A stretch of 64,000 nt of DNA from Acanthosepion esculentum (GCA_964036315.1 OZ038492.1:35558618-35622617); one strand, 5' to 3'. Numbered from the stretch's first letter, positions 28,011-39,113 are shown. Notes: a model not told the origin generated them from the sequence alone. Numbers and translations: made by a program.

Positions 28011-28599
28011 ATTAAAGAGAATTATTCATAGAATTTAAACGAATTTGATAGATAGTGAAGATTATTAATGTTTTGTTCTGAATTCTCTGCTAGGCAAGCC
28101 TGTTAATGTTTACGCTCGCAATCATAGCAGTAACGCACCATTGAGGACCTAAATCTGACGATTCCACCATAATAGGCGCCTTCTTGTCGCTATATTTATA
28201 TTATGGTTAACCTTATAAAAAGCTCGAGAGTAACTGAAGGTAGAGTAGAAACGGTAATGAAGATTATGTGAAAAAGCAAGAAAACTAACTTCAAGAGGTT
28301 AAGATTGTAATGTTCAACAAAGTGGGAGTTCTTAGGAAAATGCTGTCTGCGTCGGACTTTTTATATTTGGAACACGAAGAAAATGAGGATGATTTGATTT
28401 GTATAAGAAGCCTCGAACGCTCAAGCTGTAAATGTGGAACTAGTGAATGAAGCTCATCTAGACATCTGCCATGGAAATAGCGATAGTGTAGAGACTTACG
28501 AATTTACCTCTGTGCGAAAAAGGATGCATACTGGAGAATACCTCTTTCAACCACAAGACTGCGTAAAAGATTTTGATTGCTTTGCTTTATTTTGTATTA
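28011..28599. other. No gene seen
   Basis: Includes another old LINE phrase near 28200-28250 (AAGCTCGAGAGTAACTGAAGG). The 68-codon frame at 28434-28640 has no recognisable family. Confidence 0.4.
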
Positions 28600-28920
28600 C
28601 GGCATCTCAAAACCTCAATGCGTTATTTAAGGATTTTTAGAATAGGATCGTATGAACAGAATATATATTAATTTAAAAAAATGTACTGCTGCTATTTTTT
28701 ACTATAAAAAGCTATTTTTTATACTTTCAAAGTTTTTTGCACTCAGTTTGGGGGTTAGCTATTTGTCATAGCTGGGACCGCATCAAGTTCTATAACCCCG
28801 GGTTAGGGTGAACCTGGGAACAACAGCAATTAAGAAGTGGTTCCACGATCCTAAAAACCTCCAGATGAGGGGACCTTGTTACTGGATATAGTTTATCGTC
28901 ACACCCAGGAGGCAAATATT
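28600..28920 (-). repeat. Dispersed repeat R1, minus-strand copy
   Basis: Core CCCGGGTTAGGGTGAACCTG, GGTTCCACGATCCT and GTTTATCGTCACACCCAGG align with the other R1 copies; internal units are reduced to about one. Confidence 0.7.
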
Positions 28921-28966
28921 TTGAATTTGTTAAAAGTACCTGTCTATATTACTGAGATGAGGTATT

Positions 28967-29800
28967 ATGTACACCATGTATTATGTACTTTGTTCGGACT
29001 ATCATCCGCATATTTGTTGCTATATTTATCACAGAGTTTCGGCCGTTGTACTCTCCAGCCTTCTTCGGGTGGTTGAAGCTCAGAGCTCATACTGCAATTT
29101 TCGTTGTTATTGCTTTTCTCTGACACTTCTTATGACTGGTTCCCGTATTGAATACCGCAAAACGGCATTCACTGGACATTACCTCAATTTCAACTCCCAC
29201 CATCCATACAGCGTAAAGAAAGAGATCGTCCGTTGCTTACAACACCAAGCAAAGTTTATAAGTGGCGACCAAGAGACTTTAGATAAAGAATTGGTCAGTA
29301 TAAGCAGTACCCTAAAACGTAGAAACCACCCTGGGTACATGCAGCAACCCCAATAAACTGGGATAGGCGGGTACAATAGGAGGACAACAACACAGAGAAC
29401 AATCTGCTTGCCTTATGTGAAGAGGTTATCGGAGAAAATACAAAGGATCTGCGGTCCATATAACATCAGGACAACCTTCAAAAGCTGGACGATACTTCGC
29501 AGATACCTCTCCCGAATAAGACCCCCTCCCATAGAACATGACTGAAGACTGTGTGTACGCCATCCAGTGCAGCTACGGAAAGAAATATAAAAGGGAACAG
29601 GCCGCCACCTTAAGGTAAGGCTTCAAGAACACCAAAAAGCTGTAACACGAGAAACATCAGGCGTGGCTGACTACATATGGAGAGAAAAGAGAGATCACCG
29701 TCCCCTGTGGGATCAGGTTGAAAGCATAGACAAAGAACACCATTGGAAAATTCGTAAATTTAAGGAATCAGCCCATATGCTAGGCCAAAAAATCTCCTGA
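28967..29800 (+). pseudogene. Penelope-like element: RT end and GIY-YIG endonuclease relic
   Basis: The frame to 29356 ends with YRKTAFTGHYLNFNSHHPYS, then VKKEIVRCLQHQAK, the C-terminal RT signature of Penelope-like elements (YRKPTHTGRYLNFHSNHP). Downstream, in shifting frames, come LPYVKRLSEKIQRI (29410-29450), CVYAIQCSYGKKYKRE (GIY-YIG start, around 29550-29600) and RLQEHQKAVTRETSGVADYI to WKIRKFKESAHML (29610-29790). Several stops and frameshifts show it is dead. The first 30 codons of the open frame are upstream repeat and not RT. Confidence 0.75.
28990..29075 (-). repeat. Shared pseudo-LTR-like segment with hammerhead-like motif
   Basis: On the minus strand GAAGAAGGCTGG...TACAACGGCCGAAACTCTG is a diverged copy of the segments at 15.11 and 30.70 kb, placed just upstream of the Penelope RT relic. 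Confidence 0.55.
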
Positions 29801-29999
29801 GCCGACCAAGCATAGAAATGAATACATTATGTGAACCAGTAATAAGGAGTGCCAGAGAAAAGCATTAATAACAACGAAAAGTGCAATATGAGCTCTAGCA
29901 AAAAAATAATGCAATGATAACAGCAAAAATTGCAATATGAGCATTGGTAAAAAAAATGGTTGCTGATGACATGAGGTTTATAATACCTATAATTTCATA
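29801..29999. other. No gene; short repeat phrases
   Basis: Degenerate repeats of AGCAAAAA/AGTGCAATATGAGC near 29870-29950. Confidence 0.4.
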
Positions 30000-30114
30000 C
30001 ACAGATGTCCTCAAGGACACATGGCAGAGTGGGTAAAGGTTTTAGTTAGATCCAGTGACAGTAGCCAAAGGGTGTGAGTTCAATACCTGGTTAAGGCGGT
30101 GAAGAACTTGGAGA
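30000..30114 (+). repeat. Composite SINE, tRNA-like head
   Basis: TGTCCTCAAGGACACATGGC then AGAGTGGGTAAAGG (A-box region) and GTGTGAGTTCAATACC (B-box region). Same family as 15290-15370. The SINE continues at 30573 after an R1 insertion. Confidence 0.7.
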
Positions 30115-30562
30115 GGCGTCCTGGGAAAGACGTTAAACTATATCCAGCAGCAAGGCCCCTGATCAGGTTTTGAGGAGCGTGGAACCACCTCTTAATTGCT
30201 GTTGTTCCCAGGTCCACCCTGACCCGGGGTGGTAGCACCTGTTAGGGTCCCAGCTATGGGCAAATAGTTAACTTTTACCAGCAATACCTTTTTGAAACAA
30301 ATTATTACCAGCAATACAATTCTGAAGGAAAGATATTACCAGAAACAGATTTTTGATAAAACAAAATATTACCAACAATAAAAAATGTTGTCAGCATTAA
30401 ATAACTCATTAGGTTGATATGCCGTAAAACAAAATAAGCCAAACCAAACTAAACCAAAGAATACATATTCTATTCATACGAATCTATCCTAAAAATGTTG
30501 TTGGCATTAAATAACCCACTGAGGTTGATATGCCGTAAAACAAAATAAACCAAACCAAACCA
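30115..30562 (+). mobile_element. Mobile repeat R1, complete copy with target duplication
   Basis: Flanked by AACTTGGAGA at 30105-30114 and 30563-30572, single in the uninterrupted SINE at 15.27 kb. It starts GCGTCCTGGG, has the GC-rich core (TGACCCGGGGTGGTAGCACC), several TACCAGCAATACA-type units, a duplicated CCCATTGAGGTTGATATGCCG end and a (CAAAC)n-like tail. Probably a retroposed non-coding element. Confidence 0.85.
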
Positions 30563-30572
30563 AACTTGGAGA

Positions 30573-30785
30573 TGGGAATTAACAGGAGGTAACTGATAAC
30601 TGATATCCATTAGACATGGCACGTGGAACTAGAACAGTTTACCTCAGGGAGCGAAATAATGGTTTCAGTTCGACATTCCAACCACCTGAAGAAGGCCGGA
30701 GCGTACAACGACCGAAACGTTGTAATAAATATGGCAACAAAGATGAGGATAATAGTCCGAACAATGTAAATAGTATTCTTTAAAT
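30573..30785 (+). repeat. Composite SINE, body and tail
   Basis: Matches the inverse of 15092-15275. Contains the hammerhead-like segment, with a perfect TACAACG/CGTTGTA stem at 30704-30724. Confidence 0.75.
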
Positions 30786-31600
30786 GTACTGTCAGAAAAC
30801 ATAAACCAAAATAAAAACAAATACGCTGTATTTTATGGAATGGAAAGTTTGTGCTGAATCTATTTCTTTACGGAGATACGTCTGTCATGATCGGAAATCA
30901 ACATTCACTTTTTCGCGATGGGGATACGCTCTGAAGATGACGTTCTTGCCAGCAGCAGAGTATCAAATTGCGATCAATGTCTTTTGTTAATGCTTTTACC
31001 CGGCAGAAGCGTTCAGGAAATCTACTTTCGTTTAAAACGAGGAAATCGGGCTTCTGAACATTTACTATGCGTCATCTAATTCTTAAATATGTCTCCATCA
31101 ATTTACAATATCAAACTCAATTTTGGTGTCGCCCATGAGGACATTTTCTACAAAGTCCACTTCATGGTGGAACCAAGATTATATGGAGACTGACAACAGG
31201 TAAATTTATTGTCCCTTGCAAAATAAATCTTTCCGTAAAATATCTTTTACAAACCTTGGTATCTATATGTTTGCGCAGAAGGATAATTCGAATGCCATAG
31301 ACCGAACATGTGAGCAACGACGAATTTTGAGAGAACAATGGAAAGAAAGTGACACTTATACTTAAAGATCAGGAAGATACTGGTGAAATCTCAAGGGCAC
31401 ATGATGAGAAAAGATTGTTTGAAAAATTTGATACTCGCAGGATAGTTTGAAAGCAAGAGGGACAGAAGAAATCAACGCATAAAATTCCTGTCGAGCTTCA
31501 ATGAAAATATGGCGTTGCTGGGTTTGGGAGATATAGCAAAATGACAAAATTTATTAAGAACTGAATAGGATAGGTGATTGTGGTGAGTCACAATCGCCAA
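30786..31600. other. No gene seen
   Basis: Moderately AT-rich sequence with short chance frames; no family recognised. Confidence 0.45.
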
Positions 31601-31624
31601 AGTTTTGAAGGGACGCATGGCCGT

Positions 31625-31720
31625 AAGAGGAGGAGAAGAAGAAGAAGAAGAAGAAGAAGAAAAAGAAGAAGAAGAAGAAGAAGAAGAAGAAGAAGAAGAA
31701 GAAGAAGAAGAAGAAGAATT
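31625..31720. repeat. (GAA)n trinucleotide repeat
   Basis: About 30 GAA/AAG units with few interruptions, giving poly-Arg/Lys/Glu or poly-Leu/Phe/Ser frames by chance. Confidence 0.95.
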
Positions 31721-31756
31721 GTTTTAACACAATGGAATATCTGTCGCAAAGTTGAT

Positions 31757-32500
31757 ATATAACACAGAATGGAAAAATACCACCGAAAGATGGTATATAA
31801 CACAGAATATATAACACGGAATATGCCCCCCACCAAATATGGTATATAACACAGAATATATAACACAGAATATGCCATCTAAAGATGGTATATAGAACAG
31901 AATATATGACAGCGAATATGCCATCCAAAGATTGTATATAACACAGAATATAACAGAGAATATGCCATCCAAAAATTGTATATAATACAGAATATATAAC
32001 AGAGAATATTCCGTCCAAAGACGGTATATAACACATAATATATAACCGAAAATATGCCATCCAAAGATGATATATAACACAGAATATATAACCGAGAATA
32101 TTCCATCCAAAGATGGTATATAACACAGAATATATAACAGCGAATATGCCATCCAAAGATGATATATAACACAGAATATATAACAATGAATATGCCATCC
32201 AAAGATGGGGATATAACACAGAATATATAACAGAGAATATGCCATCCAAAGATGGTATATAATACAGAATATATAACAAAGAATATTCCATTCAAAGATG
32301 GTATATAACACAGAATATATAACAGCGAATATGCTATCGAAAGATGGTATATAACACAGAATATATAACAGAGAATATTCCATTCAAAGCTGGTATATAA
32401 CAGAGAATATATAACAGAGAATATGCCATCCAAAGATGGTATATAACACAGAACATATAACACAGAATATACCCTCCAATGACGATATATCACACAGAAT
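31757..32500. repeat. 46-bp minisatellite, about 16 copies
   Basis: Unit pattern: GGTATATAACACAGAATATA, then TAACAGAGAATATGCCATCC, then AAAGAT. Spacing of CCATCC occurrences is 44-46 bp. Because 46 is not a multiple of 3 and the unit has no stop on the minus strand, all three minus frames stay open for 200 codons or more. The resulting YILCYIPSLDGIFSVIYSVL-type proteins are a consequence of the repeat. No start context or flanking gene supports coding. Confidence 0.9.
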
Positions 32501-32589
32501 TGAAAATGTGTCGCAAAATATACCATACAAAGAAACAAGAAAAGTTCGTTGGAAACAAAGAAAAGAATGTGAACATGGTAAAGTATTTA

Positions 32590-33000
32590 CGGCAAATGAA
32601 GGGATGTCTTGATGCAACAAATATGTTGTTCTACAGAAGGATGCTGAGAATACCATGGGCAGAGCATATAAGCACAAAGGAGTTTTTAAGGGAAATTTGA
32701 AACAGTATTAAACTTAGAATAAGAACGCGACAGAAAAAAGTTCTATGGACACATATTGAGGATGGAGGCTTGGAAAATGTAACACTCACGTGTCATATCG
32801 AAGGTAAAAGTGGGGAAGCAGTGGACTATCTACCTGACGTGCTTATGCGAACGGAACGAAGGGTTGGAGACATAAAAAAATTTTTTTACAGTTATGTTCA
32901 GCCTGTATAATGCCCAAGAGACACACGTGGTAAAGGCTTACAGAGCAAGAGGCAAAGCTTATGTGGATATGAGGGGATGATAGTGGTCAAACCAAAAACA
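32590..33000 (+). pseudogene. RTE-like LINE ORF2 C-terminus relic
   Basis: LFYRRMLRIPWAEHISTKEF, then HIEDGGLENVTLTCHIEGK and PRDTRGKGLQSK. This is the YRRMLRIPW ... GGLENLxLTGxIEGK signature of the RTE-type C-terminal region. A stop at 32698-32700 and frameshifts follow. Confidence 0.7.
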
Positions 33001-33600
33001 TGATCAGGGAAACATTCACTTGGGAGTCGGTATCACTAAGCAGCGTTTCGAGATGGTTTGTAGGGAAGAAAATAATTAATCCCCCATAAGGATATAGATA
33101 CGCTGTTGCACGCTATAGAGACTGGAAAGTGAGAACTTAGCAGTTCCTGACCATATATGACAGCAGTACACCGTTTTCTGTCTGATCCGACTCTTATAAA
33201 GGTAGAGGAAAGCAGGAGGAGTCAGCTACTTCCTGGAACTAACCTTTTCCTAGTATCATTAGCAATGGATAGTATATACGAGTTCCACTTTAGAGTTTAG
33301 GTTCAGTTTAGCTCCAATAAACGCTTCCCAAGCAAACAAACGTTCATCGCGATAGGTGAAAATGCGGGTCTGCTCATAAAGTCTACTATATATTTTTGTT
33401 TCAATGAGTCATCAAAAATAGAATGTATTCAGAAAATTAATTTAATTATTAGCAAAATCAAAGTGATGTATATGTATTATCTCAGGTCAGTTCAAGAAAA
33501 CTTTGTCGCGGAGGAATCATTGTTGCAAATTTGTTGGAAAAATTGTCGAAAGTTTTTTTATTTTTATTTTTGGTGAACAAATAATACTTCCCCGTCTATA
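33001..33600. other. No gene seen
   Basis: AT-rich, likely further old LINE sequence in the first 150 bp. Confidence 0.4.
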
Positions 33601-34062
33601 TATTTAGAAATTCTTGATAAAATCTTCAATGTTATTGGTCCTGATCTGACATCTCGGCTTCAGTCACTTTTCCATCGTCGTAACATAGCTTTCCTGTGCA
33701 TTTTCTATAAAACTTTCATGGTAATTATTCTGATAAAATTTTTTCTCTTGTACGTAGACTTCATTAAGCGCAACACTAGAGTAACAATAAGATCAGATCA
33801 TTTTACAGTCGCAACCGTAAGTTCTATGCAAACAGTTTCTTCTCTCTCATTTCATACTTGTAGAACTCTTTTCTGGCTTCTTGCTTTCCAGCCATCTTTG
33901 ATTTTCAAAAATTTAAATGCAATTCTTAATTTCTCTTCTTTTATTTTTTCTTGCTCCTTAATACTATTATCTTTCAATTATATTCTTTCGCACTCAGTAA
34001 CCCCCTCCCCCGCATTTCAGTGTGTTTTTTTTTGCCTTGTTTGGGTGGGAATCTACATATAA
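33600..34062 (+). pseudogene. Jockey-like LINE ORF2 C-terminus relic
   Basis: One frame reads DLTSRLQSLFHRRNIAFLCI, FYKTFMVI, RNTRVTIRSDHFTVATVSS and ends near 33960. This is a recognisable version of LTSSLQSLSHRRDVASLCLF ... HPFTVETV at 42.2-42.5 kb. The Met at 33718 lies inside this domain and is not a true start. The family tail phrase TTGCCTTGTTTGGGTGGGAA follows at 34030. Insertions and substitutions in the SFFPRTSRLWN motif (here HTCRTLFWL) show decay. Confidence 0.65.
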
Positions 34063-34904
34063 AATTCTGTGACTTCCGTTGGTCTGTCCGTCAGTCACAG
34101 TATCTAAAATAGTAATACATTGACCGATCGAAAACAAATTTTACGTATATATATATAAATAAGTAAGGGGTTACAAAGGAGAGTATTTTTTTTTCAAAAT
34201 ATAACTTTACATAAGCTGCCTAAGCTTGCTTAAATCAGTTGTTTTCGAGTGAAAACAACTCGATTTTGACTACTTTTTATGTGTTTTCGTAACTTTACAA
34301 ACACCTTTTTAAACAAGAATCCAGTTTCCAGTTTCCCCTCCGTTTGCGAGAACTATAAACAGATAACTAGGACAACCGCTTCAAAAAAAAAAAAAATGGA
34401 ATTTCGCTCCTGAAAGAAATATTTGTGCATCAAGTGTAAGAAATCCTAAAAATGTATTCTTTGTCGGTAAAAAGGAAATACAAAAAAAATAAATTTTCAT
34501 AAAAAAATATTGTTTACCATGAAGTCCTATAAAATTAAATTAAATTAAAGTTATCAAAGCTTGAATTAGGTTTCTTTGTCAAAGTATTTTACCAAACAAA
34601 TCAGCTTATTCTAATTTCATCGACTGATTTGCGAAATTGAAAGAATCATAGAGTTTGTAAATCTCGACAAAAATGTTAGTAATAACTTCAACAATACTAA
34701 GGATACTGAGGATTGTGAGGAATAAATTCTAGGGATTAAAAACACTAAGATACTATTAAAAATATGTCAAATTTATAACTTTTTGAATGAACAACTATTT
34801 TGTAATTGATTATTTTTATGTTTTAAATTAGATAGTTTTAAACTCATTGATTAAATGTAACTCAGGGTTAGATGTTTAATTCAGGGTTACTAAGTATTTA
34901 ACTC
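34063..34904. other. AT-rich, no gene seen
   Basis: Unassigned; near 34860-34915 a phrase (TTAACTCAGGGTT) repeats three times at a short interval. Confidence 0.45.
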
Positions 34905-35480
34905 GGGGTTTTTATCCCTTGGACACAATGTGGAAGAAGGGCTTGGAAAATTTGGCACTCACAGGACATGTCATGATTTCCTAAGCGTAGCACAAGGCCG
35001 AAAGTATGGGGTACTTTGTGAGTATTGAACTCAGTCGTCATTGATCTAGCGCAATGATTTGCTAAGCGTATTTTAGATATGGCACAAGGCCGATAGTTGG
35101 GGCACCCAGTGAGCATTGTAACTGATCTAGCGAGACTAGCCTGCTAACGGTTACACCAGGCCTCATTGGCTTGAAATTAATGATGTTTTTCGTAGCATAG
35201 CTCAGACGTGGCACAAGACTGAAAGTATAGGGTACCCAGTGAGGATCGAATTCACTATTCAGTTATAAATAGATCTAGCGAGACAAGCCCGCTAATTACT
35301 ACACCACGTCGAAGTGCCGCACTCACAGGACATATGGAAGGCAAAATGAACAGGGTAGATCAGCGGGTCACCTACATGCGGAGCTTATCTGAATGGATGG
35401 CGGAATGGGTTTTTGGTAGGGATGGCAAAACGACAAACGTTACTAAGGGTTATAATGTTGTGGAGAGCCTTGATCGCCTA
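34905..35480 (+). pseudogene. RTE-like LINE relic split by a SINE trimer
   Basis: The left part reads EEGLGKFGTHRT-type and the right part TGHMEGKMNRVDQRVTYMRS then LSEWMAEWVFGRDGKT, matching GLENLALTGHIEGKRxRGRQR ... SLCKWMAEQGLG. Removing 34970-35333 restores one continuous relic. Confidence 0.65.
34970..35318 (-). mobile_element. Three-unit tRNA-derived SINE insertion
   Basis: Flanked by the 15-bp duplication GCACTCACAGGACAT (34955-34969 and 35319-35333). Three related units, each with GGCACAAGRC(C/T)GA, GGGNACCCAGTGAG-type and GATCTAGCGAGAC phrases, lie head to tail in minus orientation. The right unit keeps the tRNA-like head (inverse of GCTAATTACTACACCACG). Confidence 0.75.
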
Positions 35481-35719
35481 CGATTTGGAAGTTGTAGTGA
35501 GTAGAAAAGAATGCTGAATTGCTGTTATACCAATGCCCTTATATGGCAGCAGTAGATAAGTTCCCCTACCGTTCGGTTCACACTCCTCTATGGTATTTTG
35601 AACAAGAATAGACGTTTCTTCCTTGTTTCCTGCTTAGGATCGAGTTTCCAGTTTCTTGCTGAAGTGTTCTTATTCTCTTTCACTCCCTGACTCTTCCTGT
35701 CCCTTTTTCTTCACCCAGG
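35481..35719. other. No gene seen
   Basis: The left portion is the end of the RTE-like relic; the rest is unassigned. Confidence 0.4.
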
Positions 35720-35794
35720 ATGTTATAAAATCACGACAAAATGGCTATTTTTGTAGTGATTTTATAACATATTTATGTTATAATCTTGGAATAA

Positions 35795-35873
<79 letters not shown>

Positions 35874-36030
35874 TAAATTAATGGATTTAAAATATGTGTC
35901 AAAATGGAAGCTAAAAGCTTTGACTTAAAAACATTAGTTCCATTTCATTCTCAAGCAATTTTTGAAGCATGGTTATTACTGTGTAGCGAAAAAAAACGTA
36001 TTTTAAATCAGTTAATTTATAATATTAATG
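35720..36030. repeat. Palindromic dispersed repeat, first copy
   Basis: Hairpin arms 35720-35734 and 35756-35770 (15 bp) around a 21-nt loop, a (TA)n tract 35798-35866, then 30-bp inverted arms 35868-35897 and 35997-36026. The second copy at 37.83-38.1 kb has the full 37-bp arms. Confidence 0.75.
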
Positions 36031-36089
36031 CTCTGTAAATTTACATTGCACTATATTGTAAAAATAAAAAAAATTCTTGCGTCTTAGTA

Positions 36090-36500
36090 GCGTTATCGCC
36101 TTGCTTGGGGCAAAGTGATTACAAGTAGACTGGACATTTTCCTCAGAGTTGAGACGGACGGCAAAAAATGAAAGTCTAAAGAAACATACATGGGCGGAAC
36201 GCAGAAGTAATGAAGAACACTTTTGTTAAATTCAAAACAAAAGAAAACTTATACTCAGAATTATAAAGAGACAGCTGAAATGTCTTCGTCATATAATGAG
36301 GAGGGAGGGCTTGGCAAATTTGACACACACAGGACATATGGAAGGCAAAAATGACAGGGATGAAGCTAGTATGAATGGATGGTGGAACGGGGTTTGGGAG
36401 GGATAAAAAAACGTCTGATAAAACTAAGAGCTACAAAGGATAGGAAGTTGTGGAAAGACAGGAGAGCCTACTTCTTGAACGGAAACGGTACAGAGAAGAA
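36090..36500 (+). pseudogene. RTE-like LINE ORF2 C-terminus relic
   Basis: Reading QLKCLRHIMRREGLANLTHT, GHMEGKNDRDE and NGWWNGVWEG in shifting frames. Same signature as the 32.6 and 35.3-kb relics. Confidence 0.6.
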
Positions 36501-36589
36501 AAGAAAGTCTCTTTTATATGTTAGTGTGTAAATTGGTTTTGCTTGTCAACGAGAATTCCCTTTGGCTTGGCCATACACTTTAAAAAAAA

Positions 36590-36995
36590 TCATTTCACAT
36601 CAAGCAAACCGATAAAGCCACTAAGATGCAAGGCTTTACTAACAGTGAAAGAATCTTAGAAAATGTTATTGATGAGAAAAGTCAGGATCCACAAAGACAG
36701 ACAAGAAAGAACTATTATGGAAAGTGGAAACAAATGACACTAGAATTTGAAAGAGTCAACTAAAATCTCTTGGACACATAATCCGGAAGAGGGCTTGCAA
36801 AATTTGCCACTCACAGCATATATGACAAGCAAAAGGGACATGAAGAGTCAGCGAGACAACTACATGAGGATCTTATGTGAATGGAGGGCAGAACAGGGTT
36901 TGGGAGTGATAACAAAAAGACAAACCTTGCTTTTTAGGAAGTTGTGGAGAGCCCTTATCTTCCACTTTTTAAACGGAAACAGCACATAGAATAAG
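36590..36995 (+). pseudogene. RTE-like LINE ORF2 C-terminus relic
   Basis: The frame 36747-36989 contains EEGLQNLPLTAYM, MRILCEWRAEQGLGVITKRQ and RKLWRALIFHFLNG. This is the best preserved end of the RTE-type tail in the window (SLCKWMAEQGLG ... KRQTLL ... KLWRAMI). It lacks the RT domain. Confidence 0.7.
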
Positions 36996-37500
36996 ATGTC
37001 GGTGTGTTAATTTATTTTGTGTATTAATGAGAATTCTCAGGCAATATATTTTTGCCGCCTCTCAGTAATTATTAAATGATTTGAAAAATCTGTAAACAGG
37101 AAATATTTTTCAAATCTTGGTAAAATTATTCAAATGGGTTTTATAAGCCTAAAAGAAAAAAATCAGATTCACATTTGTTTTCGCCTTATTTTCAATGCAA
37201 AAAATACATTGAAAAGTTTCTCTGAATAATCTTCGAGGCAAAATCACATGACGTTGCCAGTTGATTTTTTTCTTTGATTGCATCTAATTATTTTACATAA
37301 TTCTTTTCCCATCATTTCACACTAAGTAAGGCGGTAAATGCCCTAAGATGCAAGTGATTGATTATTTTTTATTTGAGGGCATAATAACCACTTATGGGGC
37401 CTTAGATGCCAAAATTTAATTTTTTAGTGAGCATTAGTTATTTCATTTACAAAAACGTATTGCTAGTAATATTGTTTTCTTTTTTTTTCCTATGCATATG
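36996..37500. other. No gene seen
   Basis: A Jockey-like family tail phrase (CATTTCACACTAAGTAAGGC) at 37315-37335 and an R1-like unit (TATTGCTAGTAATATTG) near 37460 are the only landmarks. Confidence 0.45.
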
Positions 37501-37518
37501 TACTGCTGGTGTCTTTAC

Positions 37519-37586
<68 letters not shown>

Positions 37587-37688
37587 TGAAAATTGAAGTC
37601 AACACTCAGAGGCGACAGACTGTTTCATGCTAAACGCAATCATGATTGGACATCTCAACTATCATAAGGTGCTTATATATATATATAG

Positions 37689-37738
<50 letters not shown>

Positions 37739-37740
37739 AT
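37501..37740. repeat. (TA)n and (GT)n microsatellites
   Basis: TA runs 37522-37580 and 37675-37716, GT run 37717-37738. Confidence 0.9.
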
Positions 37741-37828
37741 AAGATTGGTGTACATGGAATAAATTCCAATAACCAACAAATACTATTTCTAAAAGAGTGC
37801 TCAATACAGAGTAGAGCAAATATAACTT

Positions 37829-37923
37829 ATTCGAAAATTATAACATAAATATGTTATAAAATCACGACAAAATGGCTATTCTTGTAGTGATTTTATAACA
37901 TATTTATGTTATAATTTTCGAAT
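37829..37923. repeat. Perfect palindrome, 37-bp arms
   Basis: 37829-37865 is the exact inverse of 37887-37923; the loop is 21 nt (GACAAAATGGCTATTCTTGT plus A). Each arm also holds the near palindrome TTATAACATAAATATGTTAT. Part of a dispersed repeat shared with 35.72 kb. Confidence 0.95.
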
Positions 37924-38629
37924 AAAATAATATATATATATATAATAATATAAATTAACTGATTTAAAATATGTTACCGCTACACAGTAATAACCATGTT
38001 TCGAAAATGGATGCTAAAATCTTTGAATTTAATTTTGTAATTAAATTAAAAAACATTAGTTTCATTTCATTCAAAGAATTTTGAATTTAAATGTATTACC
38101 CTTTAATAATCATTATTGATGATAAAATATTTAGATTTTTGACAATTGAATACTAAAGTCATCACGTAATATTATTTAAAAAAAAATTTTTTTAGGGAAT
38201 TCTAAGTACACACCTATATCTATATGTGTCAGTATTCGTAAACATTTAAAAAGATATATGTAGGTATTAATACATGAAATTACCCGTGTATATCGGTACA
38301 TGTGTACCTGTATGAGTGTCTTCACATGTAAAAGAACGTATGTATATGTGAAACTTGCATGGATGTGTATACAATATATGATAGAGCAAGATCTCTAATA
38401 TTACCTTCAAATATCACTCCATATTAACTTAAAAACTAAACTTTAATTAAGAGAAATTACCAATCTAAAAATAGTCGCAAATTAAATTCATAAATAAAAT
38501 TCAAACTGATAGAGATACCACCTTAATAATCAATTACAACTAGAAGTAAACTTATATTTGAAAATAAAATTTTAGTATTTTAATGTAAATTCTATGAATA
38601 TTTTTCTAATCGATTATTTCATATTAAAT
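37924..38629. other. AT-rich DNA, end of the palindromic repeat, no gene
   Basis: The block 37948-38010 is shared with 35.87-36.02 kb. The remainder is unassigned. Confidence 0.5.
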
Positions 38630-38890
38630 CCCCAAAATGTTTGCAATAAAGTTTTTTAAAAAAATTAAATCGCTAACAAACATATAATTAAATTCCTTAT
38701 AGACTGTTTAAACATTCAAATTTATATCAAACATTATAAAATTTATGAACTCTCAAAGTAAAGCAAAACAACAGCGTCTATTCTGTCTACCTTTGGAAGT
38801 AAAGTTTGATGATCCGCGGTCCTTTAAAATAGCTGTGGTGAAATAATTTATTACATGAAACCTTAAAGTGGTCTGTTTTTATTTTTATTT
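38630..38890. repeat. Dispersed repeat R2, short copy
   Basis: Matches 18401-18550 and 18855-18945 without the 280 bp between. Followed by (TA)n. Confidence 0.75.
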
Positions 38891-38892
38891 AA

Positions 38893-38963
<71 letters not shown>

Positions 38964-39113
38964 TACATGTTTCATTAAGTAATATAGACAAGTTTTGTCT
39001 CTTTATTTTATGTAAATTCTTTTCATATCGTCTGATAATCTTAATAACATTATCATTAAACGAAGAAAGAAAATCACAATATTGATACATATTTTTTAAT
39101 CCAAGCTAAGCTT

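Noticed and set aside
31554..32538. Membrane protein family encoded on the minus strand
   Set aside because: The three overlapping hydrophobic frames follow from a 46-bp tandem repeat without stops.
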